64,000 nucleotides of DNA from Deltaproteobacteria bacterium (GTDB taxonomy: Bacteria > Myxococcota_A > Polyangia > Polyangiales > Ga0077539), in NCBI GenBank assembly GCA_030694465.1, contig JAUXYJ010000081.1, forward strand, positions 62,001-126,000, written 5' to 3'. Both the position numbers and the translations under genes were made by a program. Each line of letters opens with the position of its first letter. Positions within the stretch are counted from its first letter, which is position 1. The notes below the pieces were generated by a model. It made no database searches. It saw nothing but the letters and a program-made list of their open reading frames with translations, and had not been told where the DNA came from. Of the stretch, positions 33,113 through 41,733 are shown piece by piece.

Positions 33113-35623
33113 TCATCCGGCGACGTCGCCGGGTGATCTCATTTCGGTGGCGGCTTCGACCGCAATGAGCACGGCCAGGTCGTCGTCGAGGCCACCGCGC
33201 GCGAAGTCCCACGCGTCGTCGTCATCGAGGATAAAGTACCGGACTGCAGCCTGGATCATCGTGCGCTGTTCGGGGTTGCAGGTCTCTGCGCGATCGAGCA
33301 GCGTGTGGCATCGTCGCTGCGCTTCTTGGGTCACCGCGAGGTCGATGTCTTCGTTGACAATGGCTTCGCGAAAGAAGCGCTGGGAGTGCTGGTCCGTGGT
33401 CTCGCGCAGGGCGCTGATCGCGATCGCGGGCTCGCTCATGAGTTGACTCAGTCGGCGTGAGAGGGGCATCGAGAGACCCGCAAGGCTGAGGCTGTCCGGG
33501 TCGTCGCTCACCGAGGCCGCGACGATGTCGTCTCCTGCGATCGAGGCGCCGTGGTGCCACGCCATGGCGGTGAGCGAGCGGCGTGACAGAGGCTCGCCGT
33601 AGAGCGCCTCAACTTGGGCGCTGAGCGCACGCACCGAGGCGCGCCCGCCGGGCTCTGAGAGCGCGCGTGTGAAGAGCTCTGTTCGGGTGGGCATACGCAC
33701 GTCGTCCCACTCGGCGAGGCCCAAGGCACCAGAGACATTGGAGTGGATCCGGTCGTCGTGGCGACAGACCGAGCGGAGCATCGTGGGGGTCCAAGGGTCG
33801 TAGAGTTCGGCGTGGCTCTGCAGTCGCGAGAGCGCGTTGGCCAGCGAGAGCCCACACGCTCGAGTCTCGAGCATCTCGACGATCCATTGCGTCGCGTCGG
33901 CCGCTGCGCTCGGGCCGCCCGGGAGATCTCGCGCGAGCAGCCCGATGATCCCTGGCTGGAGCTCAACAAAGGGCTCGCGACCCAGGATCATTTGCAAGGT
34001 GAACTGCCCAATGGCGCGCTGAGACCTCGCGCGTTCGAGCAGCGTCTCGATGGGCAGAGGTCCAGCGGCTTGCCCAAGTAGGTCCGAGAAGAGCGTTCGC
34101 AGATGTAGCCGCTCGCCCTCGACCTCGGGCAGCGTCACGACCCCACGCCCGAGGTACCGAACCAACCCGCTCTGCGCCAGCATACCCGCCAGGGGCCACA
34201 CGCCAAACCACGATGGCAGATCGCCATCGGCCTGCAAAATAGGTGCTAATTCTGCGCTCGACCACTGCCTCTGCGGGGCGCGCTGGGTCATGTGTGCGAC
34301 ACAGCGTGCCGCGAGCTTCTCGGTCCATGACGCGAACCCGGGGAGCTGGCTCGGCGTGGTGACCAGACCGCGTTGGACAAAGACGACGTCGTCGGGGAGC
34401 CTTCCACGTCCGAAATGGTCAGTGATTTCGCTGACCGATGCAGGACGTCCGAGCTTCTCAAGCCAGATGCGTAGCTCGCGATCCCGGGTGCCCGAATAGC
34501 CCACAAACGTGTGGAGATCGTCGTGGGCGACGAGGTTCTTGCGCGCGAGGGCTTGGAGCAGTTCACCTGCGCCAGCGCCCATGGGCGCGGCGACCTCGAG
34601 GATCTGCGCGATGACCTCGTGTACAGGCTGAGGCCAATGAGCCCTGGCAAATCGCTGGTGGATCGTCTGCCACGCGGTATCGAAGTCACTCTGCGCAAAG
34701 GTCGTGATGTAGCGATCTGGGGGGATCTTGAGCGGCTTGAATCGCTGTGCGAGAAAGTGTTTGCACACAAACGCAAAGAACTCGGGTTCGTCCTGGGCCA
34801 TCGCGAACCACGGCGCGCGGCTCGCTAGCTCGGTGCATGAGATCATTCCCGAAGGCAGCAACGCGTCGAGCTGCTCGGTCACGAGCGGGACCCACCAGCC
34901 ATCGGCGAGGAGATCGCGAATGGCGCGAGCCTCAAGTTGGCGCACGCGCTCGCGTGTCACTGCCAGCATTTCGCCAAGCTCTTGCAGCGTGCACGCGTCA
35001 GTCTCGATGCCAGCGCGGTGCTGCAAGACCATCCGCTTGATCGGTTCGAGGGGGCCGATTTGCGCGCGCACGAGCGCCGAGAGCGAGGGATAGTGCTCGA
35101 GCGTACGCGCCTGCAATCGCGCGGGCTCTGCGAGGGCCCATTGCACGATCCATTGCAGCGAGACCGCGATGCTCTGCCGTCCGAGGTTCGCAGAGCTTCG
35201 GAGGCTCTCTTGGTTCTGGTCGACGAGCTGACCGAGAGTGGTGATGCCCTCGCGCGAGGCGTAGCTGAGCATCCGCGCTGGCAGCTCGTGGAGGGTGCTC
35301 AGCTCGGTCTCGCGCAGGGCGGGAGGGAGCCAGCGAGAGAGCCAGTTCCACGTGTTGGGTGGCTCGTGGGGGGTGGGCTCTTCGTCGGAGGTTGTCGCCG
35401 GCTCAGAGAGCTCTTTGGCAGTGTTTTGTCTCGCCGATTCGACGAGGGCGAGGAGCTCTGCGAGGGTCTTGCGGCCCATGTTTCGCGCTGCCAAAAGAGT
35501 GCGCGGATTCACCCTGCTGAGGTCACGGACCGTGGCGTGCCCGGCGCGCTCGCAATAGTGTCTTGCGCGGGCCGTGAGCGTGAGCGAGTCCAGTGGCGTG
35601 TCGAGGTTGAGAGGTTCGTCCAT
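33113..35623 (-). CDS. RNA polymerase alpha-CTD / sigma region 4 chimera
   Basis: 836 residues. Residues 7-63 match the RpoA C-terminal domain (L-D-S-L-T-L-T-A-R-A, then A-A-R-N-M-G-R-K-T-L-A-E-L). A second, divergent copy is at about 114-159 (S-S-A-N-L-G-R-Q-S-I). Residues 195-240 match sigma-70 region 4, with the HTH T-L-Q-E-L-G-E-M-L and V-T-R-E-R-V-R-Q-L-E-A-R-A-I. There is no sigma region 2, so it cannot melt promoters as a classic sigma factor. The remaining 590 residues look like several winged-helix-like modules and end in an acidic D-D-D-D-A-W-D-F segment. It may be a transcription adaptor that touches UP-element and -35 DNA. A palindromic element encodes its last residues, P-G-D-V-A-G. 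Confidence 0.85.
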   Translation of the reverse strand: MDEPLNLDTPLDSLTLTARARHYCERAGHATVRDLSRVNPRTLLAARNMGRKTLAELLALVESARQNTAKELSEPATTSDEEPTPHEPPNTWNWLSRWLPPALRETELSTLHELPARMLSYASREGITTLGQLVDQNQESLRSSANLGRQSIAVSLQWIVQWALAEPARLQARTLEHYPSLSALVRAQIGPLEPIKRMVLQHRAGIETDACTLQELGEMLAVTRERVRQLEARAIRDLLADGWWVPLVTEQLDALLPSGMISCTELASRAPWFAMAQDEPEFFAFVCKHFLAQRFKPLKIPPDRYITTFAQSDFDTAWQTIHQRFARAHWPQPVHEVIAQILEVAAPMGAGAGELLQALARKNLVAHDDLHTFVGYSGTRDRELRIWLEKLGRPASVSEITDHFGRGRLPDDVVFVQRGLVTTPSQLPGFASWTEKLAARCVAHMTQRAPQRQWSSAELAPILQADGDLPSWFGVWPLAGMLAQSGLVRYLGRGVVTLPEVEGERLHLRTLFSDLLGQAAGPLPIETLLERARSQRAIGQFTLQMILGREPFVELQPGIIGLLARDLPGGPSAAADATQWIVEMLETRACGLSLANALSRLQSHAELYDPWTPTMLRSVCRHDDRIHSNVSGALGLAEWDDVRMPTRTELFTRALSEPGGRASVRALSAQVEALYGEPLSRRSLTAMAWHHGASIAGDDIVAASVSDDPDSLSLAGLSMPLSRRLSQLMSEPAIAISALRETTDQHSQRFFREAIVNEDIDLAVTQEAQRRCHTLLDRAETCNPEQRTMIQAAVRYFILDDDDAWDFARGGLDDDLAVLIAVEAATEMRSPGDVAG
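33117..33132. repeat. palindromic element CCGGCGACGTCGCCGG
   Basis: A perfect copy with AT/GT flanks, lying inside the last codons of the alpha-CTD/sigma-4 gene. It also sits between two convergent genes, the usual place for a bidirectional terminator. Confidence 0.9.
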
Positions 35624-35717
35624 CGATCGGTGCTTTCGATCCCAGAGCGTACCGAGATCGTGACCTATAGTCGCTAGTTCTCAATCGATTCTCGAGTCTT
35701 CACGTGAGGCGCTCGAT

Positions 35718-35733
35718 CCGGCGACGTCGCCGG
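35718..35733. repeat. palindromic element CCGGCGACGTCGCCGG
   Basis: A perfect copy with AT/GT flanks. It lies 5 bases beyond the stop of the parvulin gene and 94 bases upstream of the alpha-CTD/sigma-4 start. Confidence 0.9.
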
Positions 35734-35738
35734 GTGGC

Positions 35739-36320
35739 TCACTGTGTCAACGGCCGCACGTCGTCGCAGCGGATGACATGAAAGCCAAACTGCGTCTCAA
35801 CGATCTCAGAGAGCGTATGGGCTTGGAGCGAAAATGCAGCCCGTTCGAACTCGGGGACCATCATGCCTCTGCGCACATATCCCAGATCGCCTCCGCGCAC
35901 GCGCCCGTCGGGGCTGTCCGAAAACCGCCTCGCGAGCCCAGCGAACTCTTCGCCTGCACGCAGTCGGCCCAAGAGCGCCTCGATCATCGCGTGGGCCGCT
36001 GGGCGCGTGCGAGTTACGTTCGGGGGCGCCCTGTCTGCGCCTGCAAACGAGATCAGCAAATGACTCACACGGACCTCGGTCGGATGTTGCCCGGCGATGA
36101 ATGTGCGTGGTCGCGACGGGCGCACCGGAGCCGGTGCGGAGTGCGTGGTCGCTAAGGGCAGTTGGGGCGCGCGGCTCGGCGCGCTGCGGTGCGCGAGGGG
36201 TGCGGGCGGGGCCCTTCGAATGGCGAGAAGCGCCAGGTAAAAGCCGCTGCAGAGCACGAGTACGAGCAGGGTGAACGGGAGAAGAACGTCGGCCGTGCTT
36301 CGCTGTGCGCTGGGTTGCAT
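35739..36320 (-). CDS. membrane-anchored parvulin-type peptidyl-prolyl isomerase
   Basis: 193 residues from the ATG at 36320. A single N-terminal membrane segment (about 13-33, L-L-P-F-T-L-L-V-L-V-L-C) leads to a Pro/Ala linker and a parvulin domain (about 80-193): R-V-S-H-L-L-I-S, F-A-G-L-A-R-R-F-S-D-S-P, G-G-D-L-G-Y-V, and F-G-F-H-V-I-R. It would assist folding of exported proteins in the periplasm, in keeping with the many secreted Cys-rich proteins encoded nearby. The domain is complete. Confidence 0.88.
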   Translation of the reverse strand: MQPSAQRSTADVLLPFTLLVLVLCSGFYLALLAIRRAPPAPLAHRSAPSRAPQLPLATTHSAPAPVRPSRPRTFIAGQHPTEVRVSHLLISFAGADRAPPNVTRTRPAAHAMIEALLGRLRAGEEFAGLARRFSDSPDGRVRGGDLGYVRRGMMVPEFERAAFSLQAHTLSEIVETQFGFHVIRCDDVRPLTQ

Positions 36321-36734
36321 CGTGAGCAATCGTACTGCGCAATTGCGATCACGCGAGGACGCTTTGTCACTCTCTTGGGGAGCGCTACTGGACGGTGAGC
36401 TCGATTGCGTTGGAGGACACGCGGCCCACAAAGAGATCCGAGGGTGGAGTTAGCTGGGTCACGTCGCTCGACGGTGCACCTCGGGCTCCGCTGCGCAGCG
36501 TGCCAGACGCTCGTCGCGCCCCCGCGTATTGGGTTGGGTTGCGACATGAGCATCGACGCGGGCGGGGGTCGGCTCATGGAGAGCCCGCATGGCCGAGAGG
36601 CTCCGTGTCGTGTGATCCTGCGAAAATGCAGGTCAAACGCGACGTGTGCACGCGGTGATCACACAGACCCGCAGACCCATGGTGGCGACTCTCATAGGGG
36701 ATCCCTTGGCGAGTGCGTGCTGGGCGTGAAGGGC
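36321..36734. other. 414-base intergenic region, no gene seen
   Basis: Lies between the SEC-C gene and the parvulin gene. Long frames on either strand here lack coding character. A stretch near 36575-36600 contains ATGGCCGAGAGGCTCC, which recalls the D-arm of a class II tRNA, but no acceptor stem, T-arm or 7-base anticodon loop fits. A small hairpin CCTGC-GAAAAT-GCAGG is also present. Nothing else stands out. Confidence 0.5.
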
Positions 36735-37016
36735 TCAGACCGCGTGTTTGCGCATCATGCCGGGCTTGGGCGGCGGGGGGCCCTTGGGGCGCGCGATGGT
36801 GCTGTGGGACTTGGGTGCGCCGGCCTTGGCGGTCGCGGTGGCTTTGGCCTCTGCGCTCTCGGGGTCTTCTGCGGCTGTGGCTGCGGCTGCCTCTGCGCGG
36901 GCGGCTGCTTGCGCGGCGAGCTCAGCGCTCTTGGCGGCGTCGTCTTTGGCGTTGCAGCACTTTTTGTATTTGTTACCCGAGCCACAGTGGCACGGGTCAT
37001 TGCGACCGATTTTCAT
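36735..37016 (-). CDS. SEC-C zinc-motif protein with Ala/Pro-rich tail
   Basis: 93 residues from the ATG at 37016. The first 25 residues are a full SEC-C motif, G-R-N-D-P-C-H-C-G-S-G-N-K-Y-K-K-C-C, as found at the C-terminus of SecA, where it binds zinc and SecB/ribosomes. The rest is a low-complexity Ala/Glu and then Pro/Lys-rich tail. It probably acts as a small zinc adaptor, with partner unknown. Confidence 0.85.
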   Translation of the reverse strand: MKIGRNDPCHCGSGNKYKKCCNAKDDAAKSAELAAQAAARAEAAAATAAEDPESAEAKATATAKAGAPKSHSTIARPKGPPPPKPGMMRKHAV

Positions 37017-37327
37017 GACCGACGAGGTTAGCACGAGGCGTGCGAACGCGACGCGCGGTGTGTGGTTCGCGATGAATACAGCGCGACTGAGCGCAACGAA
37101 GCGAAGCGCGCGTGGCCATTGGGTTAGCGCGACGAATCGTGGAGCGGCCTAGCGAGCCCGCGGGCAGTGATACTTTTCACGCGTGAAGTGGCTGCCACAT
37201 CGCGATGGGTGTGTCATCGGGCTGACCGAACGACGAGGATTGCCCTGATGTTGCGAGCAAGCCTAGCTGTCGTTTGGTTTGTCAAGGTTGATTCGCACTG
37301 CACTCCCACTGTACGAGGCCATGGACT
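37017..37327. other. 311-base divergent promoter region with palindrome TTCACGCGTGAA
   Basis: Separates the SEC-C gene (minus strand) from the glycan gene cluster (plus strand). It holds a perfect 12-bp palindrome at 37175-37186, a possible operator. No convincing -35/-10 pair or small gene was found. Confidence 0.5.
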
Positions 37328-38665
37328 ATGAACATCGATCTTGCAATTCCGGTCTTTTCTGATGGGGACCAGCTTGCGTTTCTAACGTCATTGGCCGAGT
37401 CGCTTCGGAGCAAAGGGCTGCAGATCGCGTTCTTGTCCACGACAGAGATCGCGACCACTTCGTTGCGTTCTCGTGGCTTCGAGGTCGTGGATCTCTACGA
37501 AGGGCTCGATCGATCGGTGCGGCCCTCGATTGAGTGCATGCGTGGCGTTGAGCTTCGCTACGGCATCCACTCGCTGAGGAGCTTTGTCTATCCCGAGCTG
37601 ACGTACGACTGGGCACATGGCATCGACGAACTCTTGACCTGCGCGGTGCATGTGCTCGCGAGAATTGATCGATTCGCCAGCGAAAACACAGTGCGCGCGT
37701 ACTTTAACTACGTCGGCGCCGAGGTCGTCCGCCGAAGCGTCGAGGTCATCGCGCGGCTTCATGGCGCACACACGATCGTCGGCGATGTGGCCTCGTTTCC
37801 GCAGAGATTCTTGTTCGCGAAGAGCGAAATCGGCGTGCAGATTCCGCCCATTGCGGACGACATCACCGCGGAAGAGATCGCCCACGCCGAGAGCATCGTT
37901 GACCAGATGCTTCACCATCGCAAGCCCTTTGCACCCGTGTCCCACCTGGGCTTTGGGCTCTCAAACTTTCGCGGTGCGGCGCGCTTGTTTCGCGTGCTTC
38001 ACCGCATGCCCGATGTCAACGCTAGCCGACTCGTGGCCGAGCGCGTGCTCCGAGTGGCCCGCCGTGTGGTCGGTACGGCGCTCTACCAAGACGTAAAGCT
38101 CGATGAACCCTTTGTGTTCTTTCCGTTGCACTTGGCCAACGACAGCGTGATCACAGTTCGCGCCCCGCAGTTTCAACGGCAAGAAGACCTGGTCGCGTTT
38201 GTCTCTGAGCGCGCGCTTCCCTCGGGCTACAAGCTCTACGTCAAGCCTCACATCGGCGCGCGTGACGCTTACTCGGTCGAGATGATGACCAAGATCTCTC
38301 GCATGCCAAACGTGCGGTTGGTCAAGCCCACGATCAACCCGCATGACATGATCGACCGCGCAGCCGTGAACCTCGTCATCAACTCGACGACGGGCTTTGA
38401 AGGGATCCTCCATCGCAAGCCAGTCGTCGTGCTGGGCAACCCGTACTACCGTGGCCATGGGCTCACCGTGGATGTCGATGGACTCCGTGAGCTTCCTGCG
38501 GCCATTGAGCGGGCGATCACGTTTGTCCCAGACCGTGAACTCATGCTCCGCTTCATCGCACACTACTGGCGGATGACCTACGAGGGCGTGTACGGCGACC
38601 TCGCCGAAGACAACATCTCGCGGTTCGCCGCAGCCCTCGAACACCGCCTTGAGATGCTGTCTTGA
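37328..38665 (+). CDS. capsule/glycan glycosyltransferase-like protein
   Basis: 445 residues, soluble. The N-terminal part has the GT-B style opening I-P-V-F-S-D-G-D-Q-L with a following L-R-S-K-G-L-Q-I strand. The C-terminal half carries capsule-biosynthesis hallmarks: F-F-P-L-H-L-A-N-D, G-Y-K-L-Y-V-K-P-H, P-H-D-M-I-D-R, and N-S-T-T-G-F-E-G-I-L-H-R-K-P-V-V-V-L-G-N-P. These match Kdo/sialic-acid-type transferases of capsule clusters. The stop overlaps the TTG of pseF, so its donor may be CMP-pseudaminic acid (inference). Confidence 0.78.
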   Translation: MNIDLAIPVFSDGDQLAFLTSLAESLRSKGLQIAFLSTTEIATTSLRSRGFEVVDLYEGLDRSVRPSIECMRGVELRYGIHSLRSFVYPELTYDWAHGIDELLTCAVHVLARIDRFASENTVRAYFNYVGAEVVRRSVEVIARLHGAHTIVGDVASFPQRFLFAKSEIGVQIPPIADDITAEEIAHAESIVDQMLHHRKPFAPVSHLGFGLSNFRGAARLFRVLHRMPDVNASRLVAERVLRVARRVVGTALYQDVKLDEPFVFFPLHLANDSVITVRAPQFQRQEDLVAFVSERALPSGYKLYVKPHIGARDAYSVEMMTKISRMPNVRLVKPTINPHDMIDRAAVNLVINSTTGFEGILHRKPVVVLGNPYYRGHGLTVDVDGLRELPAAIERAITFVPDRELMLRFIAHYWRMTYEGVYGDLAEDNISRFAAALEHRLEMLS

Positions 38666-39351
38666 GGCTTGCGATTATCCCGGCCCGTGGCGGCAGCAAG
38701 CGGATCCCACGAAAGAACATTAAGCCGTTTTTGGGCAAACCGATCCTCGCGTACAGCATCGCCGCGGCGCGCGCGTCGGGGTGCTTTGACACGGTGATGG
38801 TCTCGACCGACGACGAAGAGATCGCGACCGTAGCGAGGGCACATGGCGCTGAAGTGCCCTTTTTGCGCGACGCTGAGACTGCGTCGGATACGGCGACGAC
38901 GGCGGCGGTGCTGCTCGAGGTGTTGCAGCGCTATTGCGCCCAGGGGGAGGACTTTGCGCAGGCGTGCTGCATCTATCCCACGGCGCCGTTTGTGACTGCA
39001 GAGAAGCTCCGTGGGTCGCTGACGATGCTCACGGAGGGTGCGTACGACTCAGTGATCTCGATGGTGCGCTACTCGTTTCCGATTCAGCGCGCGCTTGAGC
39101 GCGTGGGCGAGCGTGTCGCGTTTGTCTCGCCCGAGTTTGCGCTCTCGCGCTCGCAAGACTTGGCGCCCAGGTTTCATGATGCGGGCCAGTGGTATTGGTT
39201 CGACGTGCCCACGTTTGAGCGCGAAAAACGGCTATTTTCTGCGAACACGGCGGGATACGAGCTCTCTGAGCTCGAGGTCCAAGACATCGACTCCGAGACG
39301 GATTGGCAGATCGCTGAGCTCAAGTGCCGGTATGCGTTGGGGCAGCGCTGA
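38662..39351 (+). CDS. pseF: pseudaminic acid cytidylyltransferase PseF
   Basis: 229 residues, TTG start overlapping the upstream stop (TTGA). It activates pseudaminic acid with CTP to CMP-pseudaminic acid. The N-terminal signature is I-I-P-A-R-G-G-S-K-R-I-P-R-K-N-I-K, then V-S-T-D-D-E-E-I-A and C-I-Y-P-T-A-P-F-V; the S-R-S-Q-D and F-H-D-A-G-Q-W-Y-W segments are typical of PseF rather than NeuA. Other pse biosynthesis genes are not in the window. It is flanked by a transferase and a flippase gene, so it supports surface glycan decoration. Confidence 0.87.
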   Translation: MRLAIIPARGGSKRIPRKNIKPFLGKPILAYSIAAARASGCFDTVMVSTDDEEIATVARAHGAEVPFLRDAETASDTATTAAVLLEVLQRYCAQGEDFAQACCIYPTAPFVTAEKLRGSLTMLTEGAYDSVISMVRYSFPIQRALERVGERVAFVSPEFALSRSQDLAPRFHDAGQWYWFDVPTFEREKRLFSANTAGYELSELEVQDIDSETDWQIAELKCRYALGQR

Positions 39352-39685
39352 TGGGAGCGGGCAGGGACCGATCCGGCGACGTCGCCGGATGCAAGACTAA
39401 GCGCCTCGAATCGCTGGGATCACGACTTCGTGTGTGACCAGGCAAGAGAGCTCGACGGGCTTGGTCACTCGATCCTGAGAGCAAGCGATCTTGCCTTGAC
39501 GAAAGGGGAGATCTCGCGTGGACCTCGCTGAATTTCTGACTCTCTCCATGCATCCGAATTGCAGCCGATCATCCGCGATAGAGGGCTGTGGTATGAGCAC
39601 CCGCGCGAGACCATGAGGGGCTCACCTACAGGTGCGAGGTTGACCGCCCATCGCGTGTGTTTGCTCGGACCCAAGTAAGAGACCC
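39352..39685. other. 334-base gap within the glycan module
   Basis: Lies between pseF and the flippase gene. It holds the perfect palindromic element at 39373-39388. Short frames on both strands have no recognisable similarity, and codon use looks random. It may contain a promoter for the flippase gene, but I see none clearly. Confidence 0.5.
39373..39388. repeat. palindromic element CCGGCGACGTCGCCGG
   Basis: A perfect copy. Here the flanks AT and AT extend the palindrome to a perfect 20 bp (ATCC to GGAT). It lies 21 bases after the pseF stop, in a terminator position. Confidence 0.9.
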
Positions 39686-41158
39686 ATGACAGAGAGCGAC
39701 AAACCCAACGAGAGTCCCGCGAAGCGCTTGCTTCGTGCAGCCGCGCAGTTCTCGGCAGGCCAGATGATCGCGATGCTGACAAGCATCGGGAGAATTGCGT
39801 TGAGCGCGCACGTGCTCTCGAAGAGCGAGGCGGGCTTGTGGCTCGGGATTCAGCTCGTCTTTAGCTACGGTGTGAACCTGCATTTGGGCTCTATTTTTGG
39901 CGCATTTCGTAGCATCCCGATGCTGAGAGGGAAGGGAGATTTCGAGGCTTCCAAGCGCGAAGAAGAGACCACGTTTGCGTTTGTGTGCGTGATCTCGATG
40001 GTGGCCTTCCCTGTGCTGTTTGTCGCGACGAGGCTTACGTGTCCAACCGCCTCGGTGACCCAGGCCGTTGGGGCCGCGGCGACCGTCGTGATCATGCTAT
40101 TTCGCGGCTACTACAACGCGCTCTTCAAGGCGCTCAGCCTCTTCAAAGAGGTGGCGCGGAGCATGGTCTGGGGAGCCACGGTCTCTGCGCTGTGTCTCGT
40201 CGCGATCTACAAGTGGGGCCTCAACGGCCTGATGCTCTCCACGGCGGCACAGTGGTTGGTTGAGCTGGTTTTTCTTGCGGTGCGCGCCCCGCGGCTGGCA
40301 CTGCGACTCAACGCGAGCGTCCTCGTCTCGCAAATCCGCGTGGGATTTGGCACGCTTCTCACGACGGTCGCGGTGGTATTTCTCACGACCATCGATCGCA
40401 CCGTGATGATCAAGCGGCTCGGAACGGACGCCACCGGCGCGTACTACATCGGCGCCAATCTCATGGTGTTGATGCCTGTGATCGCCTCGATGCCCTCGGC
40501 GGTATTGACCCCACAGTTCTTCGCGCGTTACGGGCGTGGCGAGAGCTTGGTGCCGCTCGTGGATCGCCCGCTTCGGCTCGCCTCGTTGGGATTTGCCTCG
40601 CTGTTGGGTGTGGGCTCGGTCGCGACGCCGGCGATTATCTCAGTGCTCTGGCCCCACTTGTTTAGCGGCAGCGCGGCGGCTCAGTCGGCTCTCTTCGCGA
40701 CCTATCCGTTGGTGCTCGCAGGGCTGGTGTCCAACGTCTACTACGCGCACGACAAGCAGTGGCTGCACATCGCGATTTTGTTGGGGGCTGCGGGGTGCGG
40801 CTTTGGCTTTGCGCACCTTGGGGTCTCTCTCTTGCACACGATCACCGGAGCAGCTGTTGGGGCGGCGCTTGGGCTCTATGTGTACCTTCCGGCTGCAGTG
40901 CTGGGAGCCTTTTGGTTGCTCAATGAGATGAAGCTTGGGATGCAACTTTTGCTGCAATCGCTCTGGCCCATCGCCTACGCGGGTGGACTCTCATTCGTGG
41001 TCGGGGCAGTGATGGCGAGGGTGTTTCCGGGCGCGCTGTTGCTGCAGGGCCTCGCTGGAGGCGCGTTGATGACCCTCGCGGTGCTCCCGTTGCTCTGGCG
41101 TGCGCGCGGGCTTCTGCGGCGTGGACTGGCCCAGAGCGTGGCTCAGCCGGCGACGTAG
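39686..41158 (+). CDS. Wzx-like oligosaccharide flippase
   Basis: 490 residues with about 12 membrane segments, beginning with A-A-Q-F-S-A-G-Q-M-I and including T-I-D-R-T-V-M-I-K-R-L-G-T-D-A-T-G-A-Y-Y, a motif typical of the polysaccharide-transport MVF/Wzx class. It would flip a lipid-linked glycan across the inner membrane. Together with the upstream transferase and PseF it forms a partial surface-glycan module. The last codons run into a variant of the palindromic element. Confidence 0.85.
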   Translation: MTESDKPNESPAKRLLRAAAQFSAGQMIAMLTSIGRIALSAHVLSKSEAGLWLGIQLVFSYGVNLHLGSIFGAFRSIPMLRGKGDFEASKREEETTFAFVCVISMVAFPVLFVATRLTCPTASVTQAVGAAATVVIMLFRGYYNALFKALSLFKEVARSMVWGATVSALCLVAIYKWGLNGLMLSTAAQWLVELVFLAVRAPRLALRLNASVLVSQIRVGFGTLLTTVAVVFLTTIDRTVMIKRLGTDATGAYYIGANLMVLMPVIASMPSAVLTPQFFARYGRGESLVPLVDRPLRLASLGFASLLGVGSVATPAIISVLWPHLFSGSAAAQSALFATYPLVLAGLVSNVYYAHDKQWLHIAILLGAAGCGFGFAHLGVSLLHTITGAAVGAALGLYVYLPAAVLGAFWLLNEMKLGMQLLLQSLWPIAYAGGLSFVVGAVMARVFPGALLLQGLAGGALMTLAVLPLLWRARGLLRRGLAQSVAQPAT

Positions 41159-41733
41159 CCGGGTTGGGCTTCTCGCTTGGTACGGACGATCCGCTCGTAC
41201 AATTGTGCGGTGACCATCGCGTCCGCTTGTGCGCGGTGCGAGACCGTTTGGACCAGCGCGAGCGTGTACGCGAGGTAGCTCAGCCGATAGCTCGCCAGGC
41301 CCACGAAGGTCTCACGCGCGAGCTTCATCGTGCAGAGCGCGCGGGACATCGGGGGATCGATGCCAAGCCGGAGGGACTCTTGCGCGAGGATTCGCAGGTC
41401 GAAGCTCGCATTGTGCATCACGACGGGGGTGTCTTGGACGCGTTCGCGCAGGGCATCGATCGCATGGCGTGCGTCGGGTGCGCCGCGGACCATTGCGTCG
41501 GTGATCTGATGAATCCGTGTGACTTCCCAGGGGATTCTCATCTGAGGATCGACGAGTGTGCTCCAGGTTTCGATGACTTTTCCGCGCTCGATGAGCACCG
41601 CGGCGACCTCGACCAAGCGTGCAGTGCGCTGGAGTCCCGTGGTCTCTGTGTCCACGATGACGACGCGCTCGGGCAGCTCGTCGAGCGAGACGGGCTTGGC
41701 GATCGCGCGGACACGTGGGCGATACACGTTCAT
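41143..41733 (-). CDS. DnaQ-like 3'-5' exonuclease
   Basis: 196 residues. DEDDh residues are visible: Asp28 and Glu30 (V-D-T-E-T-T-G-L), Asp112 (H-N-A-S-F-D), His166 and Asp171 (H-R-A-Q-A-D-A). It resembles the proofreading epsilon subunit of DNA polymerase III or an RNase T-like exonuclease, lacking the PolC-binding tail. The C-terminus P-G-Y-V-A-G is encoded by a copy of the palindromic element and overlaps the convergent flippase gene by 16 bases. Confidence 0.9.
   Translation of the reverse strand: MNVYRPRVRAIAKPVSLDELPERVVIVDTETTGLQRTARLVEVAAVLIERGKVIETWSTLVDPQMRIPWEVTRIHQITDAMVRGAPDARHAIDALRERVQDTPVVMHNASFDLRILAQESLRLGIDPPMSRALCTMKLARETFVGLASYRLSYLAYTLALVQTVSHRAQADAMVTAQLYERIVRTKREAQPGYVAG
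41147..41162. repeat. variant palindromic element CCGGCGACGTAGCCGG
   Basis: One centre base differs from the CCGGCGACGTCGCCGG element. It spans the overlapping 3' ends of the flippase and exonuclease genes and provides the TAG stop of the flippase gene. Confidence 0.8.

Noticed and set aside
36575..36690. tRNA-Ser/Leu-like stretch with ATGGCCGAGAGGCTCC
   Set aside because: No acceptor stem, T-arm or 7-base anticodon loop can be formed; only the D-arm resemblance is left.
36405..37031. Plus-strand frame with Gly/Cys-rich tail
   Set aside because: It is antisense to the SEC-C gene and only reflects its Ala/Pro codon bias.
37175..37186. Palindrome TTCACGCGTGAA as an operator
   Set aside because: A single 12-bp palindrome without a second copy or adjacent promoter is not enough to claim an operator; recorded only as part of the gap.
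39397..39600. Short minus-strand frames in the pseF-flippase gap
   Set aside because: No recognisable domain, no SD, and codon use unlike the neighbouring genes.
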